DNA from: Paracoccus laeviglucosivorans
GTDB lineage: Bacteria; Pseudomonadota; Alphaproteobacteria; Rhodobacterales; Rhodobacteraceae
Reading direction: 5' to 3'
DNA: 64,000 nt
Assembly (NCBI RefSeq): GCF_900182695.1
Contig: NZ_FXTK01000008.1
Span: 81,026 to 145,025, forward strand
A model generated the notes under the pieces. That model searched no databases, had not been told where the DNA came from, and was given only the letters and a program-made list of their open reading frames with translations. Made by a program: the position numbers and the translations under genes. The first letter of the stretch is position 1, and each line of letters starts with the position of its first letter. Of the stretch, positions 8,916 to 18,862 are shown piece after piece.

Positions 8916-9565
8916 GCGTAGCTCCGCGCCCCGAAGATCGCGCTGCCGACGCGGATATGGGTCGCGCCCTCGGCTATAGCGGTTTCGAAATCCGCGCTCA
9001 TGCCCATCGAAAGGCCGGAAAGCCCGTTGCGGGCGGCGATGTCGCGCAATTGGCGGAAATGCGGAACGGCGTCCTGATCTTCGGGCGGGATGCACATCAG
9101 GCCAGAAAGCGGCAGGTCCATTTCGCGACAGCGGGTGACAAAGGCGTCGGCATCATCGGGCAGAATCCCGGCCTTTTGCGGTTCTGCCCCGGTGTTGACC
9201 TGCACGAAAAGCTGCGGACAAGCCCCGCGCGCCTGCACCTGACGCGCCAGCTTTTCGGCAAGCGAGGGGCGGTCCAGCGTGTGGAAGGCGTCAAAAAGCT
9301 CCAGCGCGGTTTTCAGCTTGTTGGTCTGCAACGGGCCGATCATGTGCAGTTCGACGCCCGGAAAGCGGTCGCGCCAAGCGGGCCATTTGCCCGCTGCCTC
9401 TTGCACATAATTTTCGCCAAAGACGCGATGACCCGCGTTCAGCACCGCTTCGACCCGATCCGGGGGCTGAACCTTGCTGACGGCGATCAGGTGAACGCTA
9501 CCCGGCGCGCGCCCGGCAGCGGTTTCGGCGGCCGCGATGCGGCGGGAAATGTCATCAAGCTGCAT
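8912..9565 (-). CDS. YggS/PROSC-family pyridoxal-phosphate homeostasis protein
   Basis: PLP-binding single-domain protein of the alanine-racemase N-terminal fold; family members keep free PLP low and influence amino-acid pools. The 217-residue protein has the PLP lysine in LIAVSK (Lys31), then FGENYVQEA and LHMIGPLQTNK, and near the C terminus LSMGMSADFETAIAEG, all diagnostic. The start is the ATG at 9565; an upstream in-frame extension to 9598 overlaps the porin terminator. Its stop overlaps the DUF1643 start (TTGA). Confidence 0.93.
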   Translation of the reverse strand: MQLDDISRRIAAAETAAGRAPGSVHLIAVSKVQPPDRVEAVLNAGHRVFGENYVQEAAGKWPAWRDRFPGVELHMIGPLQTNKLKTALELFDAFHTLDRPSLAEKLARQVQARGACPQLFVQVNTGAEPQKAGILPDDADAFVTRCREMDLPLSGLMCIPPEDQDAVPHFRQLRDIAARNGLSGLSMGMSADFETAIAEGATHIRVGSAIFGARSYA

Positions 9566-9587
9566 GGTGCCAGATTTCCAAAAGAAA

Positions 9588-9610
9588 AGAGCGGGCACAA
9601 GGCCCGCTCT
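9588..9610 (-). terminator. Terminator of the porin gene
   Basis: AGAGCGGGC (9588-9596) pairs with GCCCGCTCT (9602-9610) around a 5-base loop, and the minus-strand transcript continues TTTTCTTT. It lies 24 bases past the porin stop and just ahead of yggS. Confidence 0.85.
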
Positions 9611-9634
9611 TCCGTAATTCCGGGTCCCGAAGGA

Positions 9635-10600
9635 TCAGAATTTGAACTTGACGCCCATGTCGACAACGGTGTCGTCCAGGTAGTCGGTGTCGACGATGCC
9701 GCCGGCCAGAACAGCGCCGCCGCCCAGGTCGTAGTCAGCGCCGATGCCGAACGAGTCGTACTTCTCGGAACCAGCGGTACCGAACAGGTCATACTTGTCC
9801 TGACGCCAGAAGCCTTTCACAAGGATCGCGTCCATCTGGTACGAACCTGCCAGGCCAGCGGTGTACTCGAGCTCGTTCAGATCGCCATCAAAGGCGTCTT
9901 CGTAGTCCATGTACACGCCTTTGATGGCGAAGTTGTTGAAGGTGGCTTCAGCAGCCAGACCGATTTCTTTGGCTTCGTCGTGCTTCGAGTACGACAGAGC
10001 GGCCCAGAAGTTCGAGCCTTCGTATTTCGCGGCCAGCGAGTATGCCAGCTCGTCCGACAGACCGCCATCCGTGTCAGCACCAACGGTGGTGAACCAATCG
10101 GTGTCCGAACCATCGGTCATCGACGCGTAGAGCGAGATGTTGTTGACGGTGTATTCATACAGAGCGGTCGGGCCTTGGTCGAGGTTGTTGCCGTCGCCGA
10201 CCAGGAAGCTGATTTCTTCCACGTCGCCAGCGAACGAACCATCGGTGTAGCCGACTTCGTACAGGTCGCCGATCGCAGCTTCAGCAGCGCCGACAACGTC
10301 ACCCATCGACAGTTTGCCGTAGGTGCCCGAAACCCAAACCGAACCACCGGTGCCGCGAGCGGCCGAGCGGTAGTCGTTCGAGCTGTAGTTTTCTTGGTCG
10401 ACACGGAACGCACCGCCGAACGACAGGCCAGCATCCGACTCACCCGTCAGGGTGAATTTCACGCGGGCGCGGCTCGAGAACTGAACGTCGTTGCCGTCAT
10501 AGATCATACCCATGCGGCCGTCGCCCGAAACGGCGACTTCTGCGGAGGCGAAGCCAGCCGACATCACCAGGGCGCTGGTGGCGAAAAGAACCTTTTTCAT
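9635..10600 (-). CDS. Outer-membrane porin (Rhodobacter/Paracoccus type)
   Basis: General diffusion porin, expected as a trimeric 16-stranded beta-barrel in the outer membrane. The 321-residue precursor has a classical signal peptide (MKKVLFATSALVMSAG, cut after FASA), alternating amphipathic strands rich in Gly, Tyr and Asp, and a C-terminal phenylalanine (GVKFKF) as used by the Bam complex. The start codon at 10600 follows GAGGGAAA; the longer frame to 10660 is not needed. A strong terminator follows and a 456-base non-coding region precedes it, fitting a heavily and separately regulated gene. Confidence 0.93.
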   Translation of the reverse strand: MKKVLFATSALVMSAGFASAEVAVSGDGRMGMIYDGNDVQFSSRARVKFTLTGESDAGLSFGGAFRVDQENYSSNDYRSAARGTGGSVWVSGTYGKLSMGDVVGAAEAAIGDLYEVGYTDGSFAGDVEEISFLVGDGNNLDQGPTALYEYTVNNISLYASMTDGSDTDWFTTVGADTDGGLSDELAYSLAAKYEGSNFWAALSYSKHDEAKEIGLAAEATFNNFAIKGVYMDYEDAFDGDLNELEYTAGLAGSYQMDAILVKGFWRQDKYDLFGTAGSEKYDSFGIGADYDLGGGAVLAGGIVDTDYLDDTVVDMGVKFKF

Positions 10601-11056
10601 GGTTTTCCCTCTTGTCTCTCTCGTGTGCCCCACCCGGATGACCGGCTTGGGGTATGGCATGTTGTGTCGCGCTTTCGTCCGATCAATGCAACGGATTCAC
10701 ACCGGGCCAATCTGTTTAGCAACTGCTGTGATGCACATGGGCCACACCCGCAGAATGGGGCCGATCCATGCCACTGCGCGGACATGCAAGTCATTACGAC
10801 TGATAAGAATTACGACTTTTGCAGGCTTTTGGTGCATGGGCGCGGAATGTCGGTTGCATCGCGGCCTGCTGCCCTTGCGCACCACCCTGCCGATCCCCAT
10901 GGCGGGGTGCAGGGCACGGTTTTGCGACATAAGCTGACGCTTTCCTGCCATGGAATCAGCCTTGCGCCGTCACGGGCGGATGACGCGGCCCCGCTCTTGT
11001 CGCTTGGGCATGAATTGCGCTATGGCAAATCCCAAGGACGATCCGGGGGATGACAG
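10601..11056. other. 456-base intergenic region between divergent porin and lipoprotein genes
   Basis: No convincing gene is seen; the short frames here lack ribosome sites and recognisable composition. It must hold the porin promoter (minus strand) and that of the DUF3576-leuS operon (plus strand), but no clean -35/-10 pair stands out. The 10790-10820 part is locally AT-rich and contains two TTACGACT copies (10792-10799 and 10810-10817). The length leaves room for a small RNA, but there is no terminator-like end to support one. Confidence 0.4.
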
Positions 11057-11521
11057 ATGACCAGACGCGCCGCACGGCTGACCGCCGCCCTGTTTGTGAC
11101 CGCGGGGCTTGCCGCCTGTTCCGGTGGTGGCTCGGCCAGCCAGCAGCAACAGCAGGCCGCCCAGCCCGAACGCGAGTCGACGTTCTGGGACCTGTTTTCG
11201 AATCGCCGCGATCCCAATGATACGGTCGCGGTGAACAAGTATCTGTGGAACGCCAGCCTTGAGGTGCTGAACTTCCTGCCGGTCCAGACCATCGACCCGT
11301 TCACCGGCGTCATCGTCACCGGCTACGGCACGCCGCCCGGCGGTGGCCGTTCCTATCGCGCGACGATCAAGGTATCGGACCCGGCGCTGGACGCACGCGG
11401 GCTTAAGGTGTCGCTGCAGGGTGCGGGCGGCAGCGCCGTGGCACCCGATACCGTCCGCGCCGTCGAGGATGCGATCCTGACCCGCGCCCGTCAGCTGCGC
11501 GCGCAAGACCGCAATCTCTGA
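11057..11521 (+). CDS. DUF3576 lipoprotein
   Basis: Probable outer-membrane lipoprotein of unknown role, widespread upstream of leuS in alphaproteobacteria. The 154-residue precursor has a lipobox (GLAAC, Cys21) after a hydrophobic signal, a Gln-rich linker, then the conserved DUF3576 body: NRRDPNDTVAVNKYLWNASL and FLPVQTIDPFTGVIVTGYG. The start has a GGGGGATGACAG context. The gene is 63 bases ahead of leuS, probably in one transcript with leuS-lptE-holA. A link to envelope assembly is suggested only by the neighbouring lptE. Confidence 0.88.
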   Translation: MTRRAARLTAALFVTAGLAACSGGGSASQQQQQAAQPERESTFWDLFSNRRDPNDTVAVNKYLWNASLEVLNFLPVQTIDPFTGVIVTGYGTPPGGGRSYRATIKVSDPALDARGLKVSLQGAGGSAVAPDTVRAVEDAILTRARQLRAQDRNL

Positions 11522-11584
11522 CGCTGGACCTGCGCGCAAGCAACCGCTAATACCCTGCGGGCAATCTGACGCCCGGAGGTTCCC

Positions 11585-14122
11585 ATGCCCTATGATCCCG
11601 CACACAGCGAAAAACGCTGGCAAGAGGCATGGGAGAGTGCGGACACCTTCCGCGCGGTTCGCGACGAGCGGCCCAAGTATTATGTGCTTGAGATGTTCCC
11701 CTATCCCTCGGGGCGTATCCATATGGGCCATGTGCGCAACTACACGATGGGCGACGTGGTGGCGCGGTTCAAACGCGCCCAAGGCTTTTCCGTGCTGCAT
11801 CCGATGGGCTGGGACGCATTCGGCATGCCCGCCGAGAATGCCGCGATGGAGCAGGGTGGCCACCCCCGCGACTGGACCTATGGCAACATCGCCACCATGC
11901 GCGAGCAGTTGAAGCCGCTGGGCCTGTCCATCGACTGGAGCCGCGAATTCGCCACCTGCGACGATACCTATGTGCATCAGCAGCAGTCGATGTTTCTGGA
12001 CATGCTGGAGGCCGGGCTGATCTATCGCAAATCCGCGATGGTGAACTGGGATCCGGTCGATATGACCGTGCTGGCCAACGAACAGGTCGAGGATGGGCGC
12101 GGCTGGCGTTCCGGTGCGCTGGTCGAACGGCGCGAACTGACGCAGTGGTTCTTCCGCATCTCGGATTACTCGGACGAGCTTTTGACCGCGTTGGACGGGC
12201 TGAATGGCTGGCCGGAAAAGGTGCGGCTGATGCAGGCCAACTGGATCGGCAAATCGCGCGGGCTGCAATTCAGCTTTGCAACCGTGGATGCCCCCACAGG
12301 TTTCGACGCGATCGAGGTCTATACCACACGCCCCGACACGCTGATGGGGGCGTCCTTTGCGGCGCTGTCGCCTGACCACCCGCTGATCAAGCATCTGGCC
12401 GAGACGCGCCCCGACATCGCTGCTTTCTGCGAGGAATGCCGCCGCATCGGCACGACCGAAGAAGCGATCGAAACCGCGCCCAAACTGGGCTTCGACACCG
12501 GACTGACCGTTCGGCATCCGCTTGATCCGGCGTGGGAATTGCCGATCTGGATCGCCAATTTCGTGCTGATGGATTACGGCACTGGCGCGATTTTCGGCAG
12601 CCCGGCGCATGACGAGCGCGACCACGAATTCGCCACGAAATACGGGTTGCCGATCCGCGCGACCTTCGGGCCTAAAGGCGCAACGCTGGCCGATGCGGAT
12701 GCGCTGATCGCCGATGCGCCCTATGTCCCGCTGAAATCGGAAGCGGTGACCTATGTGCGCGGTTTCGCGGGCAATGCCGATCAGACCGGCGAGGAGGCGG
12801 TGGCTGCCGCCATCGCCCATGCCGAGGCTGAGGGTTACGGTCAGGGCGTCACCAAGTTCCGCCTGCGTGACTGGGGCATCTCGCGTCAGCGCTATTGGGG
12901 CTGCCCGATCCCGGTCGTACATTGCGACACCTGCGGCACGGTCCCCGAAAAGAAAGAAAACCTGCCGGTCATCCTGCCGCAGGACGTGACCTTCGACGTG
13001 CCCGGCAACCCGCTGGACCGCCACCCGACATGGCGCGACGTGCCTTGCCCGGTCTGCGGCAAGGCGGCGCGGCGCGAAACCGACACGATGGACACCTTTG
13101 TCGATTCGTCGTGGTATTATGCGCGTTTCACCGCGCCGCACGCCACGACGCCGACCGTGGCCGAGGATGCCGATTACTGGATGAACGTCGATCAGTATAT
13201 CGGCGGCATCGAACACGCGATCCTGCACCTGCTGTATTCGCGTTTCTTTGCCCGCGCGATGGTCAAGACCGGGCATCTGCCTGAAAAATCGAAGGAACCC
13301 TTTGACGCGCTGTTCACGCAGGGCATGGTCACGCATGAGATATACAAGACCACCGACGAACGCGGCCGGGCGGTCTATCACCTGCCGGAAAGCGTGACCG
13401 ACGGCAAACTGGCGGATGGCACGGTGGTCGAGATCATCCCCTCGGCCAAGATGTCCAAGTCGAAAAAGAACGTCGTGGACCCGGTGAACATCGTCGAAAA
13501 CTTCGGTGCAGACACCGCGCGCTGGTTCATGCTGTCCGACAGCCCGCCCGAACGCGACGTGGAATGGACCGCTGCCGGGGCCGAGGCGGCGAACAAGTTC
13601 CTGAACCGCGTCTGGCGTCTGGCCGATGATGTCCCCAAGGCGGGCGAGGATGCCGACCTGATCCGCGCCGCCCATCGCGCGATTGCCGATGTGACCAAAG
13701 CGATCGAAGGGTTTGCCTTCAACAAGGCCGTCGCGAAACTTTACGAGCTGGCCAATGCCATCGGCAAATCGCAGGCGGGCGGCGAACAGCGCCGCGAAGT
13801 GCTGCGGATTCTGGCGCAGCTTCTGGCGCCGATGGTGCCGCATCTGGCCGAAGAGGTCTGGTCGAACGCGGGCGGGCAGGGCATGGTCGTGGATGCGGCC
13901 TGGCCCAAGGCGGACCCCGCGCTGCTGGTTTCCGACAGCGTGATCCTGCCCATCCAGATCAATGGCAAGCGCCGCGCCGAAATCGAGGTGCCCAAGGACA
14001 TGCCCAAGGAACAGATCGAAGCGATGGTGCTGGCCGATGAAACCGTGCTGCGTTTCATGGAAGGTGCGCCGGTGAAAAAGCTGATCGTGGTGCCGGGGCG
14101 GATCGTCAATGTCGTTGTCTAG
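11585..14122 (+). CDS. leuS: Leucyl-tRNA synthetase
   Basis: Class Ia synthetase charging tRNA-Leu in the cytoplasm. The 845-residue protein has the HIGH signature as HMGH (residues 46-49), a CP1 editing domain ([14 protein letters not shown]; the Asp-rich [10 protein letters not shown]), a zinc-like segment (HCDTCG and [25 protein letters not shown]) and KMSKS at 622-626, ending in an anticodon-binding and C-terminal domain. GGAGG precedes the ATG. The 3' end overlaps lptE by 14 bases. A 957-codon frame antisense to it is a shadow. Confidence 0.99.
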   Translation: MPYDPAHSEKRWQEAWESADTFRAVRDERPKYYVLEMFPYPSGRIHMGHVRNYTMGDVVARFKRAQGFSVLHPMGWDAFGMPAENAAMEQGGHPRDWTYGNIATMREQLKPLGLSIDWSREFATCDDTYVHQQQSMFLDMLEAGLIYRKSAMVNWDPVDMTVLANEQVEDGRGWRSGALVERRELTQWFFRISDYSDELLTALDGLNGWPEKVRLMQANWIGKSRGLQFSFATVDAPTGFDAIEVYTTRPDTLMGASFAALSPDHPLIKHLAETRPDIAAFCEECRRIGTTEEAIETAPKLGFDTGLTVRHPLDPAWELPIWIANFVLMDYGTGAIFGSPAHDERDHEFATKYGLPIRATFGPKGATLADADALIADAPYVPLKSEAVTYVRGFAGNADQTGEEAVAAAIAHAEAEGYGQGVTKFRLRDWGISRQRYWGCPIPVVHCDTCGTVPEKKENLPVILPQDVTFDVPGNPLDRHPTWRDVPCPVCGKAARRETDTMDTFVDSSWYYARFTAPHATTPTVAEDADYWMNVDQYIGGIEHAILHLLYSRFFARAMVKTGHLPEKSKEPFDALFTQGMVTHEIYKTTDERGRAVYHLPESVTDGKLADGTVVEIIPSAKMSKSKKNVVDPVNIVENFGADTARWFMLSDSPPERDVEWTAAGAEAANKFLNRVWRLADDVPKAGEDADLIRAAHRAIADVTKAIEGFAFNKAVAKLYELANAIGKSQAGGEQRREVLRILAQLLAPMVPHLAEEVWSNAGGQGMVVDAAWPKADPALLVSDSVILPIQINGKRRAEIEVPKDMPKEQIEAMVLADETVLRFMEGAPVKKLIVVPGRIVNVVV

Positions 14123-14603
14123 GCGCGCGTTCCTTGTCGGCTCGGTGGCGGTTCTGACCGTCGCCGCCTGTGGCTTTGCCCCGGTCTACGGTCCGGGCGG
14201 CACGGGCACACGGCTGCAGGGCAAGGTGCGCACCGCCGATCCCAAGACGCCGGACGACTTCGCCTTTGCGGGCCGTATCGACGAACAGCTTGGACCGGAT
14301 GACACCGCCGCCTATGAGCTGAGCTGGCAATTGCGCATCGCCGTGGTGCCGCAGGCGATCACGCCTGACGAAATCACCACGCGCTATGCGCTGAACGGCA
14401 GCGCCGATTACATCCTGAGCGACATGACGACCCAGCGCGCCGTGGCGCGCGGACAGGTCAGCAGCTTTACGTCCTATTCCACGACCGGCACGACCATCGC
14501 CACAATGGCGGCCGAACAGGACGCGCATGAACGGCTGGCACGGCTTTTGGCCGATCAGGTGGTGACGCGGCTTCTGGCCATCGACCCCACGCAGATCCCA
14601 TGA
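14109..14603 (+). CDS. lptE: LPS-assembly lipoprotein LptE
   Basis: Outer-membrane lipoprotein that plugs the LptD barrel and helps place lipopolysaccharide in the outer leaflet. The 164-residue precursor has a lipobox (TVAAC, Cys21) followed by GFAPVYG, the usual LptE beginning, and the beta/alpha fold with LNGSADY. It overlaps leuS by 14 bases and holA by 4 (ATGA), a conserved alphaproteobacterial order. Low sequence conservation is normal for this family; context supports the name. Confidence 0.88.
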   Translation: MSLSRRAFLVGSVAVLTVAACGFAPVYGPGGTGTRLQGKVRTADPKTPDDFAFAGRIDEQLGPDDTAAYELSWQLRIAVVPQAITPDEITTRYALNGSADYILSDMTTQRAVARGQVSSFTSYSTTGTTIATMAAEQDAHERLARLLADQVVTRLLAIDPTQIP

Positions 14604-15628
14604 TCCTGAAGGGCGGGGAAATCGCCCGTTATCTGGCGCGTCCCGACCCGACGCGTCCTGCGCTGCTGATCTATGGTCAGGACGCGATGCGCGTGGCGCT
14701 GAAACGGGCCGAGGCCGTCAAGGCGCTGGTCGGCGAAGGCGCCGAGGAAGAGATGCGACTGTCCCGCCTGCCGGGCGCGGATCTGCGCAAAGACCCGGCG
14801 GCGCTGCTGGATGCGGTCAAGGCAGTGGGCTTTTTTCCCGGTCAGCGCGTGGTGCTGGTCGATGACGCGCCGGATGCGGCGGCGCCTGCGATCACCTCGG
14901 CCATAGGCGAATGGCGTTCGGGCGACGCGGTGATCGTGGTCGCGGCAGGAGGCCTTCCCAAGTCATCGGCACTGCGCAAGCTGTTCGAGCCGCATCCTGC
15001 CGCGGTCACGGCCCCGATCTATGACGACCCGCCGGGCGAAGAGGAGATCGGGCGGTGGCTGCACGACGCAGGGCTGCGCGATGTTCCCCGCGATGCGATG
15101 CGCGATCTGATGTCGCTTTCCCGCGCGCTGGACCCCGGCGATTTCCGCCAGACCGTCGAGAAGATCGGGCTTTACAAACATGGCGATGGCGCGCCACTGA
15201 CGCCTGCCGAGATTGCGGCGCTGGCCCCGGCGACGATCGAGGCCGAAGTGGATGATCTGATCGATTGCGTGGCCGATGGTCAGGCCAAGCAATTCGGCGC
15301 GCTGATGCGCCGGATCGAGGGGCAGGGCATCGCCCCCACAACCATCTGCATCGCGGCGCTGCGGCATTTCCGGGCGCTGCATACGGCGTCTTCGGATCCC
15401 GGCGGACCGGGTGCGGGTCTGGGCAGGCTGCGGCCTCCGGTCTTTGGCCCGCGCCGCGACCGGATGATGCGGCAGGCGCAGGGCTGGGGCATGATTGCGC
15501 TGGAAGACGCGATCCATCAGCTGATCGATACGGATCTGACCTTGCGGTCTTCGTCGAAAGCGCCGGCGATGGCGGTGATGGAGCGGATGCTTTTGCGGCT
15601 TTGCATGATGCCGCGGGGCGGGCGATGA
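14600..15628 (+). CDS. holA: DNA polymerase III delta subunit
   Basis: Clamp-loader subunit that opens the beta clamp. The 342-residue protein shows the delta pattern: LIYGQDAMRV near residue 25, GQRVVLVDDA about residue 85, VIVVAAGGLPKSSALRKLFE in the AAA-like second domain and a helical collar (MMRQAQGW). It starts by a 4-base ATGA overlap with lptE and ends by an ATGA overlap with the next flavoprotein gene, so translation is coupled through the run. Confidence 0.93.
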   Translation: MILKGGEIARYLARPDPTRPALLIYGQDAMRVALKRAEAVKALVGEGAEEEMRLSRLPGADLRKDPAALLDAVKAVGFFPGQRVVLVDDAPDAAAPAITSAIGEWRSGDAVIVVAAGGLPKSSALRKLFEPHPAAVTAPIYDDPPGEEEIGRWLHDAGLRDVPRDAMRDLMSLSRALDPGDFRQTVEKIGLYKHGDGAPLTPAEIAALAPATIEAEVDDLIDCVADGQAKQFGALMRRIEGQGIAPTTICIAALRHFRALHTASSDPGGPGAGLGRLRPPVFGPRRDRMMRQAQGWGMIALEDAIHQLIDTDLTLRSSSKAPAMAVMERMLLRLCMMPRGGR

Positions 15629-16809
15629 CCGCGCTGGTCATCGGCGCCGGTCCCGCCGGGCTGATGGCCGCCGAGGTTCTGGCCGGGCAGGGCGCGCGCG
15701 TGGTGATAGCCGAGGCGATGCCCACGCCTGCGCGCAAGTTCCTCATGGCCGGGAAATCCGGGCTGAACCTGACCAAGGATGAACCGGACGCGGCTTTTGC
15801 GGCGCGGTTTTCCGGGGCGCTGCCCCGGACCCCGGAGTATTTCGGGAACCGAGAACTGGGGCCGCGCGATGTCATGGATTGGGCGCGCGGGTTGGGGATC
15901 GAGCTGTTTACCGGCTCGACCGGGCGGGTGTTTCCGGTGGGGATGAAGGGATCGCCGCTGCTGCGGGCCTGGCTGGCACGGCTGAGCGGGCAGGGCGTCG
16001 AGCTGCGCACGCGCTGGCGCTGGAGCGGTTTTCAGGGCGCGGGCTGGCGCTTTGAGACACCGAACGGTGCAGAGGTGCTGCATCCTGCGGCCGTCGTGCT
16101 GGCACTGGGCGGCGCAAGCTGGCCGCGGCTGGGATCGGATGCCGCCTGGGTGCCGTGGCTGGCGGGCAGGGATGTGCGGATCGCGCCGTTTCGTCCGGCG
16201 AATATGGGGTTCCGCATCGGTTGGTCGCCGCAGATGGCGCGGCATTTCGGTCAGGCTGTCAAGGGCACGGCGATCACGGCGGGCGACCTGAGCAGTCGCG
16301 GCGAATGGGTCGTGACCGCCCAAGGCATCGAAGGCGGCGGGGTCTATGAGGTCGCCGCCGCAATCCGCGACGGTGCCGAGGCGTGGGTCGATCTGGCCCC
16401 GGATTTGTCCGTGCAGGAATTGGCGCGGCGGCTGGCGCAGGCCCCGGCCAAATTGTCCGTCGGCAACCGTCTGCGCCGCGTCCTGGGTGATCCGCTTCGC
16501 GCCGCCCTGTTGATGGAATGGGGCCAGCCATTGCCTCAAGACCCCGCGCCGATGGCCGCCCGCGCCAAGGCTTTGCGCCTGTCCCATGCAGGCCCAATGG
16601 GCTTGGAGCGCGCCATATCTTCGGCCGGTGGGATCATGGCGGAGAGCTTGACCGAGAACCTGGAATTGCGCGCCATTCCCGGCACGTTCGTCGCGGGTGA
16701 GATGTTGGATTGGGAAGCCCCTACCGGGGGCTATCTGCTGACGGGATGTCTGGCGCAGGGCAGGCGGGCAGGGCTGGCCGCTGCCGCCTATCTGGCCGCC
16801 GCGCGCTGA
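15625..16809 (+). CDS. BaiN/HI0933-like FAD flavoprotein (TIGR03862 type)
   Basis: FAD-dependent oxidoreductase of the HI0933/YhiN superfamily; the physiological substrate is unknown. The 394-residue protein begins with a dinucleotide fold (GAGPAGLMAAE) and has KFLMAGKSGLNLT (residues 43-55), a family hallmark, then VVLALGGASWPRLGSD and a C-terminal FAD-binding segment (ISSAGGI and EMLDWEAPTGGYLLTGC). The ATG at 15625 overlaps the holA stop; the longer frame from 15265 is holA shadow. Its 3' end overlaps the convergent GST gene by 22 bases, so the two transcripts interpenetrate. Confidence 0.9.
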   Translation: MTALVIGAGPAGLMAAEVLAGQGARVVIAEAMPTPARKFLMAGKSGLNLTKDEPDAAFAARFSGALPRTPEYFGNRELGPRDVMDWARGLGIELFTGSTGRVFPVGMKGSPLLRAWLARLSGQGVELRTRWRWSGFQGAGWRFETPNGAEVLHPAAVVLALGGASWPRLGSDAAWVPWLAGRDVRIAPFRPANMGFRIGWSPQMARHFGQAVKGTAITAGDLSSRGEWVVTAQGIEGGGVYEVAAAIRDGAEAWVDLAPDLSVQELARRLAQAPAKLSVGNRLRRVLGDPLRAALLMEWGQPLPQDPAPMAARAKALRLSHAGPMGLERAISSAGGIMAESLTENLELRAIPGTFVAGEMLDWEAPTGGYLLTGCLAQGRRAGLAAAAYLAAAR

Positions 16810-17375
16810 TAGGCCGGGCGGGCGCGCATCATGTCCAGAAACTTGGTCAGGCGGTGTTCGGTGATCGGGAAACGCGCCGACAGCGCCCATGTCAGGCAAT
16901 GCGCCAGAATGATGTCGGGAACGGTCGGCTGATCGCCCATCAGAAAACCGTCCTCGGCCATGCGATGAACCAGCGTGCGCTGGCTGCGTTCGAATTCCCA
17001 GCGCAGCGTGTTCTTGATAGCCGAAAGGCGCATCTCCTCGGGCAGGACGAAGCTGTGGCGCGCGGCCAGCCACAGCGCTGCGTCGAATTCGTCCAGAATG
17101 AACTGGGTCAGGCTGTCCTGCCGCGCCCGGTCCAGCGTGCCTGAGGGATGGGTCAGCCCACCATGGCGATCGGCCAGATAGGTCAGGATCGCGGTGGAAT
17201 CGGTGATGGGCGTGCCGTCCACGATCAGCACCGGAACCTTGCCCGCCGGGTTGAACGAGGTCACGCCTTCAGAATGCGGTGCCAGCGGCATATGTTCATA
17301 CGGCAACGAAAGTTCTTCGAGCATCCAGACGACGCGGAAGGCGCGGCTTTGGGCGGTGCCGATGACCTGATACAT
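16788..17375 (-). CDS. Glutathione S-transferase family protein
   Basis: Cytosolic GST-fold protein of 195 residues. The N-terminal thioredoxin-like domain has FNPAGKVPVLIVDG followed by ITDSTAILTYLA, the glutathione-binding PVL and D-S-T contact region; an all-helical C-terminal domain ends with DMMRARPAYQRA. The catalytic hydroxyl is probably a serine in the first helix region (AQSRAFR). Substrate and role (detoxification, disulfide exchange) cannot be assigned. It converges on the flavoprotein gene and stands alone on its strand. Confidence 0.88.
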   Translation of the reverse strand: MYQVIGTAQSRAFRVVWMLEELSLPYEHMPLAPHSEGVTSFNPAGKVPVLIVDGTPITDSTAILTYLADRHGGLTHPSGTLDRARQDSLTQFILDEFDAALWLAARHSFVLPEEMRLSAIKNTLRWEFERSQRTLVHRMAEDGFLMGDQPTVPDIILAHCLTWALSARFPITEHRLTKFLDMMRARPAYQRAAAR

Positions 17376-17497
17376 AGACGTCCCCCTGTTGTTGCGATCA
17401 GGCTAACGCCGGGCGCAATGGCAGGCAATGCACGCCGGGCATTGACGCCGTGCCATACAAGGCGCAGGAATTGCCCATCCCGCCAGGAGAGACTGTC

Positions 17498-18745
17498 ATG
17501 TCCACGGCCCGCGCCTCGATCTTCACGCCCGTTCTGATCGGCGGTTCGCTGATCCTGCTGATCAATTTCGCACTGCGCGCCAGTTTCGGCGTGTTCCAGA
17601 TTCCCATCGCGCAGGAATTCGGGTGGCCGCGGGCCGAATTCAGCCTGGCCATCGCGATCCAGAACCTTGCATGGGGCATCGGCCAGCCGATCTTTGGCGC
17701 GCTTGGGGAACGCTGGGGTGATCGCTGGTCGATCATCATCGGGGCGTTTCTGTATTCGGCGGGGCTGATTCTGACGGCATTCGCCAGCGATCCCACCTCG
17801 ATCCAGCTTTTGGAAATCATCGTGGGCTTTGGTGTCGCAGGCACGGGCTTTGGCGTCATCCTTGCGGTCATCGGGCGGGCGGCCAGCGATGAAAACCGCA
17901 GCCTTGCGCTGGGGATCGCCACCGCAGCCGGTTCCGCCGGTCAGGTCTTCGGCGCGCCCTTGGCCGAGATGCTGCTGGCATTCTATTCGTGGCAATCGGT
18001 CTTTATCATCTTTGGCGTGCTGGTGCTGTCCTGCCTGTTCTTCCTGCCCATGCTGGGGAACGGCAAGCCCGCAACAAGGTCCGAGCTTGAAGAAAGCATG
18101 GGCAGCGTGCTGCGCCGCGCCTTTACCGACCCGTCATACCTGATGATCTTTGCGGGGTTCTTTTCCTGCGGCTATCAGCTGGCCTTCATCACGGCGCATT
18201 TCCCGGCGATGATTACCGAGATGTGCGGCCCCATCGCGCCGGGCGGCACGCTGGCCAGTATCGGGATCACTACCACATCGGCCCTTGGGGCTGCGGCGAT
18301 TTCACTGATCGGGCTGGCCAATATCGGGGGTGCGATTCTGGCCGGATGGCTGGGCAAGCGCTACAGCAAGAAATACCTGCTGGCCGGGATCTATACGCTG
18401 CGCACCATTGCGGCGGCGGTGTTTATCCTGACGCCGATCACGCCGACCACCGTCATCGTCTTTTCGCTGTTCATGGGCGGGCTGTGGCTGGCCACCGTGC
18501 CGCTGACCTCGGGACTGGTCGCCTATATCTATGGGCTGCGCTATATGGGCACGCTTTACGGGTTCGTATTCCTCAGCCACCAGCTGGGCAGCTTTCTGGG
18601 CGTCTGGCTGGGCGGCAAGATGTATGACACTTACGGCGATTATACGCTGGTCTGGTGGGTCGGCGTGGGCGTCGGCGCGTTCAGCGCGCTGATCCATCTG
18701 CCGGTGCGCGAAGCCCCGGCCCGCCCCCGGACTGTTGCAGCATAG
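17498..18745 (+). CDS. MFS transporter (monocarboxylate/YbfB-like)
   Basis: Inner-membrane secondary carrier of 415 residues with about twelve hydrophobic segments. Loop motifs such as FGALGERWGDRW between TM2 and TM3 and the N-terminal FGVFQIPIAQEFGWPRAEF resemble the oxalate/formate and monocarboxylate branch of the major facilitator family. The ATG at 17498 has AGGAGA at eight bases; an upstream in-frame GTG at 17450 is less likely because no membrane or ribosome feature supports it. It is followed by a glycosyltransferase gene after about 120 bases, but substrate and functional link are unknown. Confidence 0.87.
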   Translation: MSTARASIFTPVLIGGSLILLINFALRASFGVFQIPIAQEFGWPRAEFSLAIAIQNLAWGIGQPIFGALGERWGDRWSIIIGAFLYSAGLILTAFASDPTSIQLLEIIVGFGVAGTGFGVILAVIGRAASDENRSLALGIATAAGSAGQVFGAPLAEMLLAFYSWQSVFIIFGVLVLSCLFFLPMLGNGKPATRSELEESMGSVLRRAFTDPSYLMIFAGFFSCGYQLAFITAHFPAMITEMCGPIAPGGTLASIGITTTSALGAAAISLIGLANIGGAILAGWLGKRYSKKYLLAGIYTLRTIAAAVFILTPITPTTVIVFSLFMGGLWLATVPLTSGLVAYIYGLRYMGTLYGFVFLSHQLGSFLGVWLGGKMYDTYGDYTLVWWVGVGVGAFSALIHLPVREAPARPRTVAA

Positions 18746-18862
18746 CATAAGGGCTTTATGTCCGTGCCGTCGATGCGTGCGACCCGGCTTTTCCGGCATG
18801 ACAAGCAGGAGTAAGACGGATTGACCTGTCCGGGAATTGGCCCGGACATCAAGGATTCGCGG

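Noticed and set aside
10512..10937. Plus-strand frame in the porin upstream region
   Set aside because: It partly overlaps the porin signal-peptide coding part antisense and has no conserved features.
10970..13843. 957-codon open frame on the minus strand across leuS
   Set aside because: It is antisense to leuS and shows no recognisable domain; it exists because stop codons are rare opposite GC-rich third positions.
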